This document shows, piece after piece, positions 33,301-41,555 of a stretch of DNA of 43,883 nucleotides; positions within the stretch are counted from its first letter, which is position 1; the number at the start of each line of letters is the position of its first letter. The notes beneath the pieces were generated by a model, which made no database searches, was not told the origin of the DNA, and was given only the letters and a program-made list of their open reading frames with translations. The position numbers and the translations under genes are program-made. The stretch comes from Pancytospora philotis (lineage: Eukaryota > Microsporidia): contig JALRLY010000248.1 of the NCBI GenBank assembly GCA_023647555.1, positions 1 to 43,883 of the forward strand. The letters run 5' to 3'.

Positions 33301-35322
33301 ATGGAGTACCAGAGCAACGCTGTCAACTCCCTGGACCTGTTCGGGCAGGAGCGGGCCGTGAACGCGGAGCGCCTCGGCGCCATGTTCGTCACGTTCCTCA
33401 CGGAGTACCGCACCGCGGACACGAACTACTTCCAGGTGCTGAACGCCAACCTGACGCAGCGCGTCTACCACGTGGCCGTGTTCATCGACCACCTTGCGCA
33501 GTTTTCCACGGAGCTGATGGGCGCGTTCGAGAAGGCGCCGCTGGATGCGCTGGAGGTGTTCGAGGGCGCCGTCTGCCGCAAGTACGGCCTGCCGCGCTTC
33601 CAGATACAGATGATCAGCACCGGGCGGTGCGCGTCGATACGCAGCGTCAGCGCCGAGAAGAGCAACAGGGTGGTGCGTGTGCGCGGCATTGTGATCTCTG
33701 CGTCCACGATCATTACCAAGCCCAAGGAGCTGTTCCTCACGTGCAAGAGCTGCCTGTCGACGCGCACGACGCGCGATGTGATTCCGCGGACCTGCGAGAA
33801 GTCCGAGTGCCCCCTGGATCCGTTCGTGGTGGTGCCCGAGAAGAGCGTGGTGGTCGACGTGCAGTACGGCAAGCTGCAGGAGGACTTTGAGGACATTCCC
33901 GTTGGTGAGACTCCGCGGCACATCTCGGTCGTGTTCGAGGCGGACATGGCCGACCGGATAATACCCGGGTCGGCTGTGCGTCTGACCGGCGTGTTCATGG
34001 TGTCCGGGAGCGGCGGCCAGGGCCTCTTCCGCGTGCTCGGGATCGAGGGCATCGATGGGAAGCTGCGGAAGAGCTTCACCGAGGACGAGGAGCTGCTTTT
34101 CAAGGAGCTCGCGCGGAGCCAGCCGTACAGGAAGATCGCGCGGAGCATCGCGCCGTCGATCTTTGGCAGCGACGACATCAAGATGGCGCTGGCGTGCATG
34201 CTGTTCGGCGGCACGCGGCGCAGCAGGGGGGACGGAATCAGCCTGAGGGGCGACATCAACATTCTTCTGCTCGGCGATCCGGGCATAGCCAAGTCGCAGC
34301 TGCTCAAGTTCGTGGCGGGGCTCGCGCCGGTCGGCGTGTACACCTCCGGAAAGGGAAGCTCCGCGGCCGGGCTCACCGCGTCGGTGCTGCGCGACAAGCA
34401 CAGCGGGTGGGTGCTCGAGGGCGGCGCGCTGGTGCTGGCCGACAACGGCGTGTGCTGCATCGACGAGTTCGACAAGATGCGCGAGTCGGACCGCGTGGCG
34501 ATCCACGAGGCGATGGAGCAGCAGACGATCTCGATCGCGAAGGCGGGCATCACCACGATCCTCAACACGCGCACGGCCGTCCTCGCCGCTGCGAACCCGG
34601 TGTTCGGGCGCTACGACGACTACAAGACGCCCACCGAGAACATCGAGTTTGGCACGACGATTCTCAGCCGCTTCGATCTTATCTTCATTCTCAAGGACGC
34701 ACACGGCCCGCGGGACAGGCAGATCGCCGAGCACGTGCTGAACCTGCACACCGAGGCATCTGGATCTAAGAACCCTGCAGGCGCGGAGGACGAGCTCGTA
34801 GCGCCCGAGACCCTGCGCAACTACGTGCAGTACGCCAAGCGCATCTCGCCTGCGCTCTCGTCCGAGGCCTCGGCCAAGCTCAGCCGCTTCTACGTGAGCG
34901 TGCGGCAGGACGTCGCTGGGATGCAGTCGGGCGCGAAGAAGTGCCCGGTGCCCATCACGGTGCGCCAGCTCGAGAGCCTGATCAGGATATCGGAGGCGCT
35001 TGCGCGGATGGAGCTCTCCTCGATCGTCACCGTAGCCCACGTCGGCGAGGCCATCCGGCTGTTCCAGCTGAGCACGATGAGCGCTGTCGCGCAGGGCCAC
35101 ATGATCGAGGGCATGGTGCGGCCGTCGTTCTTCGACGAGATCAACGCGATCATCACGAAGATCAAGGACTGCATGCCCGTCGGCGCGTCGCGGCGCTTCA
35201 GCGATGTCGTCGGCGCTGTGGACGCGAAGGAGTCTCTGGTCAAGAGCGCGGTGGATTACATGTTCAAGCAGAACAAGATGCTGCTCAAGGAGTCCGGGAA
35301 GATCCTCGTGAGGCTGCCATAG
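33301..35322 (+). CDS. MCM5: DNA replication licensing factor MCM5
   Basis: The 673-residue protein is a full MCM subunit. The N-terminal domain includes a zinc-binding region (about residues 145-180) with LTCKSC and CEKSEC. The AAA+ core has Walker A GDPGIAKSQ (from G325), Walker B CCIDEFDKM (D388, E389) and the arginine finger in SRFDLIF (R457). The segment GVYTSGKGSSAAGLTASV and the SRFDLIFILKDAHGPRDRQI stretch are typical of MCM5. The C-terminus carries the winged-helix region. MCM5 is part of the MCM2-7 replicative helicase in the nucleus. Its length is slightly below that of yeast (775). The first ATG fits the AAATTT element, and no intron is visible. Confidence 0.95.
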   Translation: MEYQSNAVNSLDLFGQERAVNAERLGAMFVTFLTEYRTADTNYFQVLNANLTQRVYHVAVFIDHLAQFSTELMGAFEKAPLDALEVFEGAVCRKYGLPRFQIQMISTGRCASIRSVSAEKSNRVVRVRGIVISASTIITKPKELFLTCKSCLSTRTTRDVIPRTCEKSECPLDPFVVVPEKSVVVDVQYGKLQEDFEDIPVGETPRHISVVFEADMADRIIPGSAVRLTGVFMVSGSGGQGLFRVLGIEGIDGKLRKSFTEDEELLFKELARSQPYRKIARSIAPSIFGSDDIKMALACMLFGGTRRSRGDGISLRGDINILLLGDPGIAKSQLLKFVAGLAPVGVYTSGKGSSAAGLTASVLRDKHSGWVLEGGALVLADNGVCCIDEFDKMRESDRVAIHEAMEQQTISIAKAGITTILNTRTAVLAAANPVFGRYDDYKTPTENIEFGTTILSRFDLIFILKDAHGPRDRQIAEHVLNLHTEASGSKNPAGAEDELVAPETLRNYVQYAKRISPALSSEASAKLSRFYVSVRQDVAGMQSGAKKCPVPITVRQLESLIRISEALARMELSSIVTVAHVGEAIRLFQLSTMSAVAQGHMIEGMVRPSFFDEINAIITKIKDCMPVGASRRFSDVVGAVDAKESLVKSAVDYMFKQNKMLLKESGKILVRLP

Positions 35323-35460
35323 TTTAAATTGTATTCGATTAAACCGTTAGAGTTTGGTTGCTATATTATATATGTTTGTAGATGTGTATGCCTGTTCTAT
35401 TGTATTTATTCTGTACGAGTTATTGGTTACTCTCATGTTATACCAGCCTATTATTTTTGA

Positions 35461-35533
35461 GTTTCTTTGGTGTAGTGGTTATCACGTCTGCCTAACACGC
35501 AGGAGGAGACCAGTTCGATCCTGGTAAGAAACA
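35461..35533 (+). tRNA. tRNA-Val (anticodon AAC)
   Basis: A complete cloverleaf is visible. The acceptor GTTTCTT pairs perfectly with AAGAAAC (35526-35532), and the discriminator is A at 35533. The anticodon stem is TCTGC (35487-35491) with GCAGG (35499-35503), and the loop CTAACAC gives anticodon AAC (35494-35496). The T arm is ACCAG-TTCGATC-CTGGT. A run of five T (35534-35538) directly after is a RNA polymerase III terminator. No intron; CCA is not encoded. AAC would be read as inosine-AC for Val codons. Confidence 0.95.
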
Positions 35534-35585
35534 TTTTTGCTGAGAGAAGAGCAGACAAAAGATGCGTTATTGGAAATTTAATTGC

Positions 35586-36089
35586 TCACACGCCCGTCTC
35601 GACGCCCTCCTTGATGATCTCGCCGTGCTTGATCTTGGATACCAGCTTCCGGTAGTCCACCTTCCCGCCGTCCTCGCAGCCGCGGATCAGATAGGCGAAG
35701 TCGGCCGCGCTCAGCCGGTCGCCGCTCTCGGTCATCCAGCGCGCAAGGAGGCCCGCGTCGATCAGCCCGTCGTTGTCCTCGTCGAAGATGCGGAACGCCT
35801 CGCACAGCTCCGCCTCGGGGCTGATCTCGCCCAGCTTCTCGCCGATGCAGGTCAGCAGCATCATGAACGTCGGGTTCGGCTCGAGCTCCTGGATCATCTC
35901 CGCGATCTCGTCGCTGCTGAAGGGCGAGCCGATGCTCTCCAGGAAGCCGGCCAGGTCGTCCACGCAGAGCTTCGAGTCCGCGTTGATGTCGAGCAGGTTG
36001 AAGGCCTCGCGGAGCTGCACGATCTGCGTCTTCGTCAGCATGTGGAACACGTTGGAGTTCTGGCGCGTGCTCCGTCTCTTGATCACCAT
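35586..36089 (-). CDS. Myosin II regulatory light chain
   Basis: The 167-residue EF-hand protein aligns with myosin regulatory light chains. The N-terminal KRRSTRQNSNVFHM corresponds to the phosphorylated ...RATSNVFAMF segment, with S12 at the regulatory Ser position. The first EF loop, DINADSKLCVDD, keeps the divalent-ion ligands. Next come the FMMLLTCIGEKL segment, ESGDRLSAADFAYL, and the C-terminal KHGEI. EF loops 2-4 are degenerate except FDEDNDGLID, which looks able to bind. It would bind the neck of a myosin II heavy chain and regulate it. Centrin or calmodulin are excluded by the SNVF/GEKL pattern. The start at 36089 follows a CATTTTTGGCG element. A tRNA gene lies head to head with its 3' end, about 50 bases away. 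Confidence 0.86.
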   Translation of the reverse strand: MVIKRRSTRQNSNVFHMLTKTQIVQLREAFNLLDINADSKLCVDDLAGFLESIGSPFSSDEIAEMIQELEPNPTFMMLLTCIGEKLGEISPEAELCEAFRIFDEDNDGLIDAGLLARWMTESGDRLSAADFAYLIRGCEDGGKVDYRKLVSKIKHGEIIKEGVETGV

Positions 36090-36505
36090 GGGATGCCGCC
36101 AAAAATGCGCAGATAAGGCGTTTCAGGCCGGCGCGCCAGCAAACAAACTTGCGGGGCTGTACTGCTGCAGGTGGCTGCGCTTATTAGATCGTATACGAAG
36201 CCTAGCAGAACGGTGTCTTACTAGTTTATTACACTTGGCTGGTAAGCCCTGGATAGTTTTCGTTAAGACTTAGCAATTAGCGAGAAATAGGCCTCATAAG
36301 CTAATAAGCACAGCAAAGAGTCAGTGGAAATGCAAGTAGACCCAATAAAGACGGTGCTGTCTTAAATGACCAGCTGATTTGGTCTAAAAATATAGACATA
36401 ACGATAACTGAAGGTAATTTACTGCAAAAACCCTAAAAATGTCTGTCCCGTATGCACACTGCAATGCGTTAGTAATGCTTGGGCATTCAGATGCACATCA
36501 CAACT
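36090..36505. other. Spacer without a visible gene
   Basis: These 416 bases between the light chain start and the Rpb10 stop contain the upstream element CATTTTTGGCG of the light chain gene, near 36100-36110. I see no other gene, tRNA or repeat. Confidence 0.5.
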
Positions 36506-36721
36506 TTACTGGGCCTCCGGGGACTCCGTCTTCTCGTACTCCAGGAGCTGGTCCGCAATCTCGACGTGGCCGAGATACATCCGCCTGCAGCAGATGCGGG
36601 TCATGCCGAGCTCGTCGAGCGCAGCCTTGGCGGATATCCCGTGCGCCCGCTTGTCGCAGTAGGTCGAGAACCGGCTGGAAATCTCCTTGTTGCACGTGAA
36701 GCACCGCACAGGAATAATCAT
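36506..36721 (-). CDS. RPB10: RNA polymerase subunit Rpb10 (RPABC5)
   Basis: The 71-residue protein starts MIIPVRCFTCNK with the C7-x2-C10 pair, and has CC at 44-45 in RICCRRMYLGHVEI. These four cysteines form the atypical zinc site that defines Rpb10. ALDELG before the second pair is also characteristic. Rpb10 is shared by RNA polymerases I, II and III and helps assemble the Rpb3/Rpb11 platform. Length equals the family norm (about 70). The start at 36721 follows two elements on the minus strand, GCAAATTTTTGG and GAAAAATCTCC. Confidence 0.96.
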   Translation of the reverse strand: MIIPVRCFTCNKEISSRFSTYCDKRAHGISAKAALDELGMTRICCRRMYLGHVEIADQLLEYEKTESPEAQ

Positions 36722-36918
36722 GGGGAGATTTTTCGCGGGCCAAAAATTTGCTTGTAGCGACTTCGGCGTGATGCTCGAAAGAATGAGCGTTGCGCTCAGC
36801 TACGCCGCAGCATGGCTTTGCACAGCTACACGTTGTAAACATTCGGTAACAACATTGTGCGCATCCATACTGCAATTTTATGTAGCATCGTGCTCAACCA
36901 GTTAGTGATTAATGGCAT
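36722..36918. promoter_or_regulatory. Rpb10 upstream region
   Basis: The minus-strand elements GAAAAATCTCC (36726-36738) and GCAAATTTTTGG (about 36741-36753) lie 5 to 32 bases upstream of the Rpb10 ATG. No other feature is seen. Confidence 0.5.
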
Positions 36919-37095
36919 TTATTGTTCTGAAGGCGGCACAACGGTGTATCCTTCGCTCCGCAGATGCTCTGCCATAAAAGCGTCCTCAGCAGCAAGGGCT
37001 GACATCAAATGGGCCCGCGCCTGCGTATTGAGTGAGCTATCCGCGAGCGCCAGCCTGCTTAGGATCGTGGGCAGGGCTAGCAAAGAGCAGCGCAT
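36919..37095 (-). CDS. Possible 58-residue small protein with N-terminal hydrophobic segment
   Basis: The minus strand has an ATG-initiated frame of 58 codons starting MRCSLLALPTILSRLALAD, followed by an Ala-rich helix and ending GYTVVPPSEQ. The N-terminus reads as a weak signal peptide or mitosome-type presequence. The stop TAA lies in CAATAAATG, the AATAAA-overlap pattern seen at many genuine genes here. The codons are GC-rich, as in the housekeeping genes. I recognise no family. It sits in the 533-base gap between Rpb10 and the Nup54/57 gene, which otherwise has no content. Confidence 0.4.
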   Translation of the reverse strand: MRCSLLALPTILSRLALADSSLNTQARAHLMSALAAEDAFMAEHLRSEGYTVVPPSEQ

Positions 37096-37254
37096 CGGAA
37101 ATAAAACTAGCTTCCTTAAAACCCAATTTGAAACGTACGCGCCAAACTGAGCCTCCGACAGCGTGCGGCTGTGTTAAGAAAGTATAGCGCGCGACAGGTA
37201 GCACGGCACAATAAAACACATCCACAATATAGCCAAAAATAGCCCCCGATAACA

Positions 37255-37842
37255 TCAATAGTTTAACTGGTAGTCCGCGATGGTCCGCTTCTCGTATGCG
37301 CCGAGCGACTCGCCGATGCTCTTTTCGAGGGCCAGCAGCCGCTCGCGCATCTGCGCAAGGCAGCAGAGCACCTCGTCGCGCGAGTGCTTGATCAGGTACT
37401 TGCCGCGGCTCGGGAAGCTGCAGTCGATCTTGCTTATGTCCACGTTGCTGTCGCCCTCGGCGTACTGCTTGGCGACGCGCCGCAGCTTGCTGGCCACCAG
37501 CTCCATCTTGCTGTTCAGGGACGCGCGCTGGCTCTTGAGCGCCTCGATCTTCTTCAGGATGCTCGCGTGCGACTCGTTCAGCTTGGTCGCGAGCTCGTTC
37601 TGCTGCTTGCGCCGCTCGTCGATCTGCGCCCTGTTGAGAATCACGGGCATGAGCGTGGGGTCGGGGAGCAGCGAGCGCGCCCAGAGCTGCGGCGGGAAGC
37701 TCGCCGGCCGCTCGAACGGGCGGTCCACGATGTTGTAGAAGACGTGGCTGAATTTGTACCCGGGCACCAGCGGGTTGTAGCTCTTCTCTATGTTGTCCAG
37801 GACTGTGAGGAGCTCCTGCTCCTTGGTGGGCATGCCATTCAT
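37255..37842 (-). CDS. Nup54/Nup57-like nucleoporin, C-terminal domain type
   Basis: The 195-residue protein resembles the alpha-helical part of Nup54/Nup57. It has YNPLVPGYKFSHVFYNIVDR near residue 24 and PPQLWARSLLPDPTLMPVIL near 52. This is followed by a long coiled coil (about residues 75-130, ERRKQQNELATKLNESHASI) and a C-terminal helical hairpin. These proteins join Nup62 and Nup58/45 in the central transport channel complex. FG repeats, present N-terminally in usual Nup54, are absent, so this is a core-only version. The long upstream frame is not used; the ATG at 37842 follows CAAATTTTTGG (37851-37860, minus strand by complement) within 10 to 20 bases. The call rests on pattern, not alignment. 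Confidence 0.75.
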   Translation of the reverse strand: MNGMPTKEQELLTVLDNIEKSYNPLVPGYKFSHVFYNIVDRPFERPASFPPQLWARSLLPDPTLMPVILNRAQIDERRKQQNELATKLNESHASILKKIEALKSQRASLNSKMELVASKLRRVAKQYAEGDSNVDISKIDCSFPSRGKYLIKHSRDEVLCCLAQMRERLLALEKSIGESLGAYEKRTIADYQLNY

Positions 37843-38165
37843 GGCGGCTCCAAATTTTTGGTGGCTTTCTGACAGGCCTGATGGGAGAATAGAGGGCGGT
37901 GAGGCGAGGCTGCACGCAGCGGAGCTGTTGTAGCACAATTTGATGCAGAGCAAGCTTCAACGGACTTCTGTCTAACCCTCGAGTATCATTTGTAATAAAC
38001 TGGCAAAAACTAGAAGAAACCAATGGCAAAGCAGCAGACATGCAAATCCTTGATTTATTGAAAGTTTAAAGTGCAACTCCTAAGTTATACAATCGCACCC
38101 ATTCACACTGTTGCGAACTACCACCACGCACGACAGTTTAAAATTTTTGAAACCCACAACCGCAG
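37843..38165. promoter_or_regulatory. Divergent spacer between Nup54/57-like and QTRT1 genes
   Basis: Both ends carry start-proximal elements: CCAAAAATTTGG on the minus strand (37850-37861) and TTTAAAATTTTTGAAA on the plus strand (38137-38152), the latter 14 bases before the QTRT1 ATG. No gene lies between. Confidence 0.55.
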
Positions 38166-39407
38166 ATGTTCGGCGACTACAAAGTGCTCAGCAAATGCAG
38201 CACGACCAACGCCAGGGTCTCCACGTACGTCCTGGACAAGAACACGCTGCACCTGCCGGTCTTCATGCCCGTGGCCACCTACGGCGCGATGCGCGGCGTC
38301 CAGCCGCAGCGGCTCGAGGAGGAGATCATCCTCAGCAACACCTACCACCTGCGCAACCTCCACAGGAACATCAAGGACTTCATGGGCTGGGAGAAGTCGA
38401 TGCTGACCGACTCCGGCGGCTTCCAGATCCAGTCGCTGCCCAACGTGCAGGTGGTGGACGAGGGCGTGATCTTCGACGGCCGGCTCTTTACGCCGGAGGA
38501 CTCGCTGGACATCCAGATGGGCCTGGGCGCGGATATCATGATGCAGCTCGACGACGTGGTCAACCCGATGATGCCGCGCGAGCAGCACGAGCGTGCGATC
38601 ACGCGTTCGATAGAGTGGCTCGACCGCGCCATTGTGCACATCAATAGGAAGAACTCCACTGAAGGCAAAGAACTTTCTGAAGAATCGGACGAGGAGCGGG
38701 AGACCAAAGCATTCAAGGCCAACAAAGAAGACACCGTCCCCACAATCCAGCACCACAACGGCCAGGTCATCTTTCCGATCATCCAGGGCGGCCTGCTGGA
38801 CGACCTTCGCCTGAAAAGCCTCCAGGCCATCCTGGAAAGGAAGCCGCTCGGGCTGGCTATCGGCGGCCTCAGCGGCGGCGAGGACAAGAACGATTTCTGC
38901 AGGACGGTGTTCCACTGCTGCGCCAACCTGCCGGACAACCTCCCACGCTACCTCATGGGCGTCGGGTACCCCGAGGATGTGGTCGTGTGCTGCGCGCTCG
39001 GCACCGACATGTCCGACTGTGTCTACCCGACGCGCACCGCGCGCTTCGGCCGCGCCTTCAGGGACACCGGCGATCTGATCATCAGCAACGCGCTCATCAC
39101 GGACGAGCGGCCGATCGATCCCGGCTGCGGCTGCCACACGTGCGGCAGGTTTTCCAGGGCCTACCTGGCGACGATCAAGGGCACGCCCATGTTCTGCATG
39201 CTCATGTCGCTCCACAACCTGCACTACATGCGCGGCCTCACTGCGCGGATCCGCAGCAGCATTGCGGAGGACCAGTACCCGGCGTTCATCGCTGAGTTTA
39301 TGGCTAAGCGCTACGGGGCGCAGCTTCCGGAGTGGATCGCGACCGCCCTGAAGCTTGTCAATGTCGATCTGAAAGCAGGGTCAGCGCAGGAGCACATTAA
39401 ATGCTGA
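38166..39407 (+). CDS. QTRT1: Queuine tRNA-ribosyltransferase catalytic subunit (QTRT1/TGT)
   Basis: The 413-residue TIM-barrel enzyme exchanges guanine for queuine at the wobble base of GUN anticodons. The proposed general acid/base aspartate is D82 in TDSGGFQ. The nucleophile is D284 in the MSDCVYPTRTARFG motif. The structural zinc site is C321-x-C323-x2-C326 (GCGCHTC) with a histidine in LHNLHY. GGLSGGEDK matches the substrate pocket. An acidic, Lys/Glu-rich insertion (about residues 160-192: STEGKELSEESDEER) is unusual. The start at 38166 follows AAAATTTTTGAAA. Eukaryotic enzymes work with a QTRT2 partner, which is not in the window. Using queuine salvaged from the host is plausible but not shown. 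Confidence 0.93.
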   Translation: MFGDYKVLSKCSTTNARVSTYVLDKNTLHLPVFMPVATYGAMRGVQPQRLEEEIILSNTYHLRNLHRNIKDFMGWEKSMLTDSGGFQIQSLPNVQVVDEGVIFDGRLFTPEDSLDIQMGLGADIMMQLDDVVNPMMPREQHERAITRSIEWLDRAIVHINRKNSTEGKELSEESDEERETKAFKANKEDTVPTIQHHNGQVIFPIIQGGLLDDLRLKSLQAILERKPLGLAIGGLSGGEDKNDFCRTVFHCCANLPDNLPRYLMGVGYPEDVVVCCALGTDMSDCVYPTRTARFGRAFRDTGDLIISNALITDERPIDPGCGCHTCGRFSRAYLATIKGTPMFCMLMSLHNLHYMRGLTARIRSSIAEDQYPAFIAEFMAKRYGAQLPEWIATALKLVNVDLKAGSAQEHIKC

Positions 39408-39670
39408 TTTGGTTGTCAATCCATTTACCGTAAAGTCAAATGCCATTGCACTCCAGTATTAATAGCCAGAGCTACCAAAGAGCGGCTTTACATTTGCATA
39501 GCAGATGCTGTAACCGTGGAGCTACTCAGCAACAGCCCTAATTCTAGATAAATTTATTAAATCTGCACGCCCAGCTCCTCCACTGTGCATGCTCTCGGCG
39601 TATGGTGGCGTTCGCTCTACCTCTAAAAATAGAATAGCGAACTGCAGCACGGACCAACTATCGATGCAGA

Positions 39671-40219
39671 CTAGCAGCAGGAGCCGCACGAGCCGTAGTA
39701 GTACCGCTTTGACGCCTGCGCGCCATCCACGTGCGTCTTTACGACCCCCTTGAACAGATTCTTGACCGTCTGCCGGTCGTTGGCCGAGCACTCGTAGACG
39801 CTCTCCAGCCCGTTCTGCGTCGCGAAGTTGGCGATCTCCGCCTGCGTGACGCTGCGGCATATGTCGGACTTCGTCATGCACAGCAGCACGGGCGCGCTTG
39901 TGCCTTTCAGCTCCGCGAGGATCTTGGCGGCGTCCTTGAGGTTGTCCGGGCTCTCGTAGCTCACGCACAGCACGAACACGTCGCAGTTCAGGTACGACAT
40001 CTGCCGCAGCCGCTTGAAGTCGCTGTTGCCGCCGGTGTCGCAGATGAACACGCGGTAGCGTATCTTCTTGTACGAGATCTCTTTGCAGTAGTTCTCGAAC
40101 AGCGTCGGCTTGTGCTCCGCCGACAGGTAGCCCTGCAGGTAGCTGGTGATGAGGTGCGTCTTGCCTGACTTGGTGTCGCCGATGAAGACCACCTTGATGC
40201 TCTCGCGCAGCTCCACCAT
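39671..40219 (-). CDS. Rho-like small GTPase with degenerate catalytic residues
   Basis: The 182-residue protein keeps Ras-superfamily G motifs: G1 GDTKSGKT (14-21), switch I KPTLFENY with T39, G3 DTGGN (61-65), G4 TKSD (116-119) and G5 CSAN. KPTLFENY and SDFKRLRQMSY resemble Rho-family PTVFENY and EDYDRLRPLSY. However, positions matching RhoA G14 and Q63 are T16 and N65. Both are central to GTP hydrolysis, so it may stay GTP-bound, as in Rnd proteins. The Rho insert helix is missing and the C-terminus is SCGSCC, a Rab-like di-cysteine prenylation signal. Rho proteins control actin and membrane traffic. It starts at the first ATG (40219). The neighbour upstream is the bZIP gene, same strand. 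Confidence 0.85.
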   Translation of the reverse strand: MVELRESIKVVFIGDTKSGKTHLITSYLQGYLSAEHKPTLFENYCKEISYKKIRYRVFICDTGGNSDFKRLRQMSYLNCDVFVLCVSYESPDNLKDAAKILAELKGTSAPVLLCMTKSDICRSVTQAEIANFATQNGLESVYECSANDRQTVKNLFKGVVKTHVDGAQASKRYYYGSCGSCC

Positions 40220-40666
40220 GTGCAGCCCGCGGCGTGGCCTGATTAAATGCGGCGGTGCCCAATGAGCGCGTTCCGCACCCGGTGGCCAATCGAACGGCAG
40301 TGTTTGATTGGTTCCAGCGCCGCGGCGTTGCTAATGAGCCGCACGCGCACAGGCGCAGCACCAATCATCTCTGTGAGCACCTACTCGCCCAGCCTCGCTC
40401 TGACAGCACAAACTACGATGGCACGGGGTATAAGTAGACTGACAATTGCCAGGCGGTGCATTGAGAGACGCGGACGTATCACTACGATGGCATCTTTATC
40501 AATAACCAGCAGCATCCAGAGTTTTTTCTCTGAGTTATTTACCCTGGCGGGCTCAATCCATCCAAAAGTAACACAGAGCCCAGCCCTTCTAGCAACGCAG
40601 CAGCGGACACGAACCATCGCCCCACACGCATTCATCAGCAATCGCGGCACCGCTAAAGTACATAAG
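40220..40666. other. Spacer between Rho-like and bZIP genes
   Basis: These 447 bases hold an open plus-strand frame that continues into the shadow of the bZIP gene, and a minus frame without ATG-linked motif. Neither has recognisable content. The Rho-like gene has no clear AAATTT element; ATTAAATGCG lies about 20 bases upstream. Confidence 0.45.
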
Positions 40667-41272
40667 TTATTTATTAATGTCCATGTTGCTGTAGTTCTTG
40701 AGGGTATAGATGATCTCGTCGATCAGTCGGTTGTTGACGTCCTGGCGGTTCGCCATCGGGTTGCTTACGCACGGGAGCACGAAGTTCTCGTTGTTGCGGA
40801 TGTGGTAGAAGTACTCCAGACAGCAGATGAGCTTGCGCACGACGTCGCGGTGGATCTCCGCCTTGCTCGGGCCGCGCTGCTGGTTCGGCAGATTCTCGGA
40901 CACGCCCCAGGACTCCTGCGCAAGGCTGTACTTGATGTAGCGCAGCAGCGACTCGACGACGCCGTCGTAGTCGATGATGAAGCGCTTGAGGCTTTCGAGC
41001 TGGTTCGACAGGTAAATCTCCTTCTTCTCGAGCTCGACCATGAGCGCCGCCTTCTTCTCGCGGCTCTTCTTCGCGGCGATGCGGTTCTTCTCCTTCTTCC
41101 AGATCACGCGCAGCGTGTTGATGTCCTGCATCGCGTTGCCGCCGGTGCTCTGGATGCCCAGCAGCTTCTTCAGCTCGTCGTCGTCCGTGATCTTCAAGAG
41201 CTGCTCGATGTCCGTGCTGCGCGGCTCCTCCGCGCCGCCGAACGCGCTGTGCTTGTCGCAGCTCCGTTTCAT
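40667..41272 (-). CDS. bZIP transcription factor
   Basis: The 201-residue protein has a basic-leucine-zipper domain at about residues 58-100. The basic region is KKEKNRIAAKKSREKK, with N63, A66, A67, S70 and R71 in the invariant N-x2-A-A-x2-S-R pattern. Leucines L81, L88 and L95 follow at seven-residue spacing, the first ten residues after R71 as expected. The zipper is short. The remaining C-terminal half is helical and has no known domain. The start ATG at 41272 follows a CTTATTTTGCGGG element; the longer frame upstream does not use ATG. bZIP proteins bind DNA as dimers, and which genes it regulates cannot be told. The stop TAA follows AATAAA directly. Confidence 0.9.
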   Translation of the reverse strand: MKRSCDKHSAFGGAEEPRSTDIEQLLKITDDDELKKLLGIQSTGGNAMQDINTLRVIWKKEKNRIAAKKSREKKAALMVELEKKEIYLSNQLESLKRFIIDYDGVVESLLRYIKYSLAQESWGVSENLPNQQRGPSKAEIHRDVVRKLICCLEYFYHIRNNENFVLPCVSNPMANRQDVNNRLIDEIIYTLKNYSNMDINK

Positions 41273-41370
41273 CTTGGGAAGGCTCCCGCAAAATAAGTAC
41301 AAAAACGATTATTTTTAAATTTGATATGAATGATTAATGATTAGATCAAAAAAGCAATCAACGCGTGTAA

Positions 41371-41397
41371 TCCTTATTATTATAGTATAAATAAGGA
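41371..41397. repeat. 8-bp inverted repeat flanking a TATA-like stretch
   Basis: TCCTTATT (41371-41378) is inverted exactly as AATAAGGA (41390-41397) around 11 bases of ATTATAGTATA. It stands between the bZIP gene (minus) and a GC-rich structured stretch to its right, where a TATA box for an RNA polymerase III gene or for a divergent promoter could lie. Confidence 0.5.
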
Positions 41398-41399
41398 TA

Positions 41400-41555
41400 G
41401 CAGGTAAGGTTCGCGGGCAGTTTTACCTCGAGGTGGGACTTAACAAGCCGCGGGGAGCGAGGGACTTAGGCGTGTACGCGGGAGCAGACAACAACCATCG
41501 AGCCTGAGCAGCCCTGCGGGATGCAGCCACGTGGCCTGTTTGCATCCTTTAATTG
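41400..41555 (+). ncRNA. Candidate structured non-coding RNA, identity unknown
   Basis: This segment of a 980-base gap is much more GC-rich than other spacers and has no sensible ORF. It contains several possible hairpins. CGCGG (41412-41416) pairs with CCGCG (41448-41452), enclosing ACCTCGAGGT (41425-41434). GCG-TGTA-CGC is around 41470-41480. GGATGCA (41519-41525) pairs with TGCATCC (41541-41547). A TATA-like box lies 10-20 bases upstream. SRP RNA or RNase P RNA would be natural candidates for such a locus, but I could not match the conserved cores with confidence. Strand is a guess from the TATA position, and the ends are approximate. Confidence 0.3.

Noticed and set aside
33214..35100. 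628-residue minus-strand frame across MCM5
   Set aside because: It is a shadow of the GC-rich MCM5 gene, rich in Arg, His and Ala, with no domain.
35586..36089. Centrin or calmodulin as identity of the EF-hand protein
   Set aside because: The SNVF N-terminus with a phosphorylatable Ser, the GEKL segment and mostly degenerate later EF loops fit a myosin regulatory light chain better.
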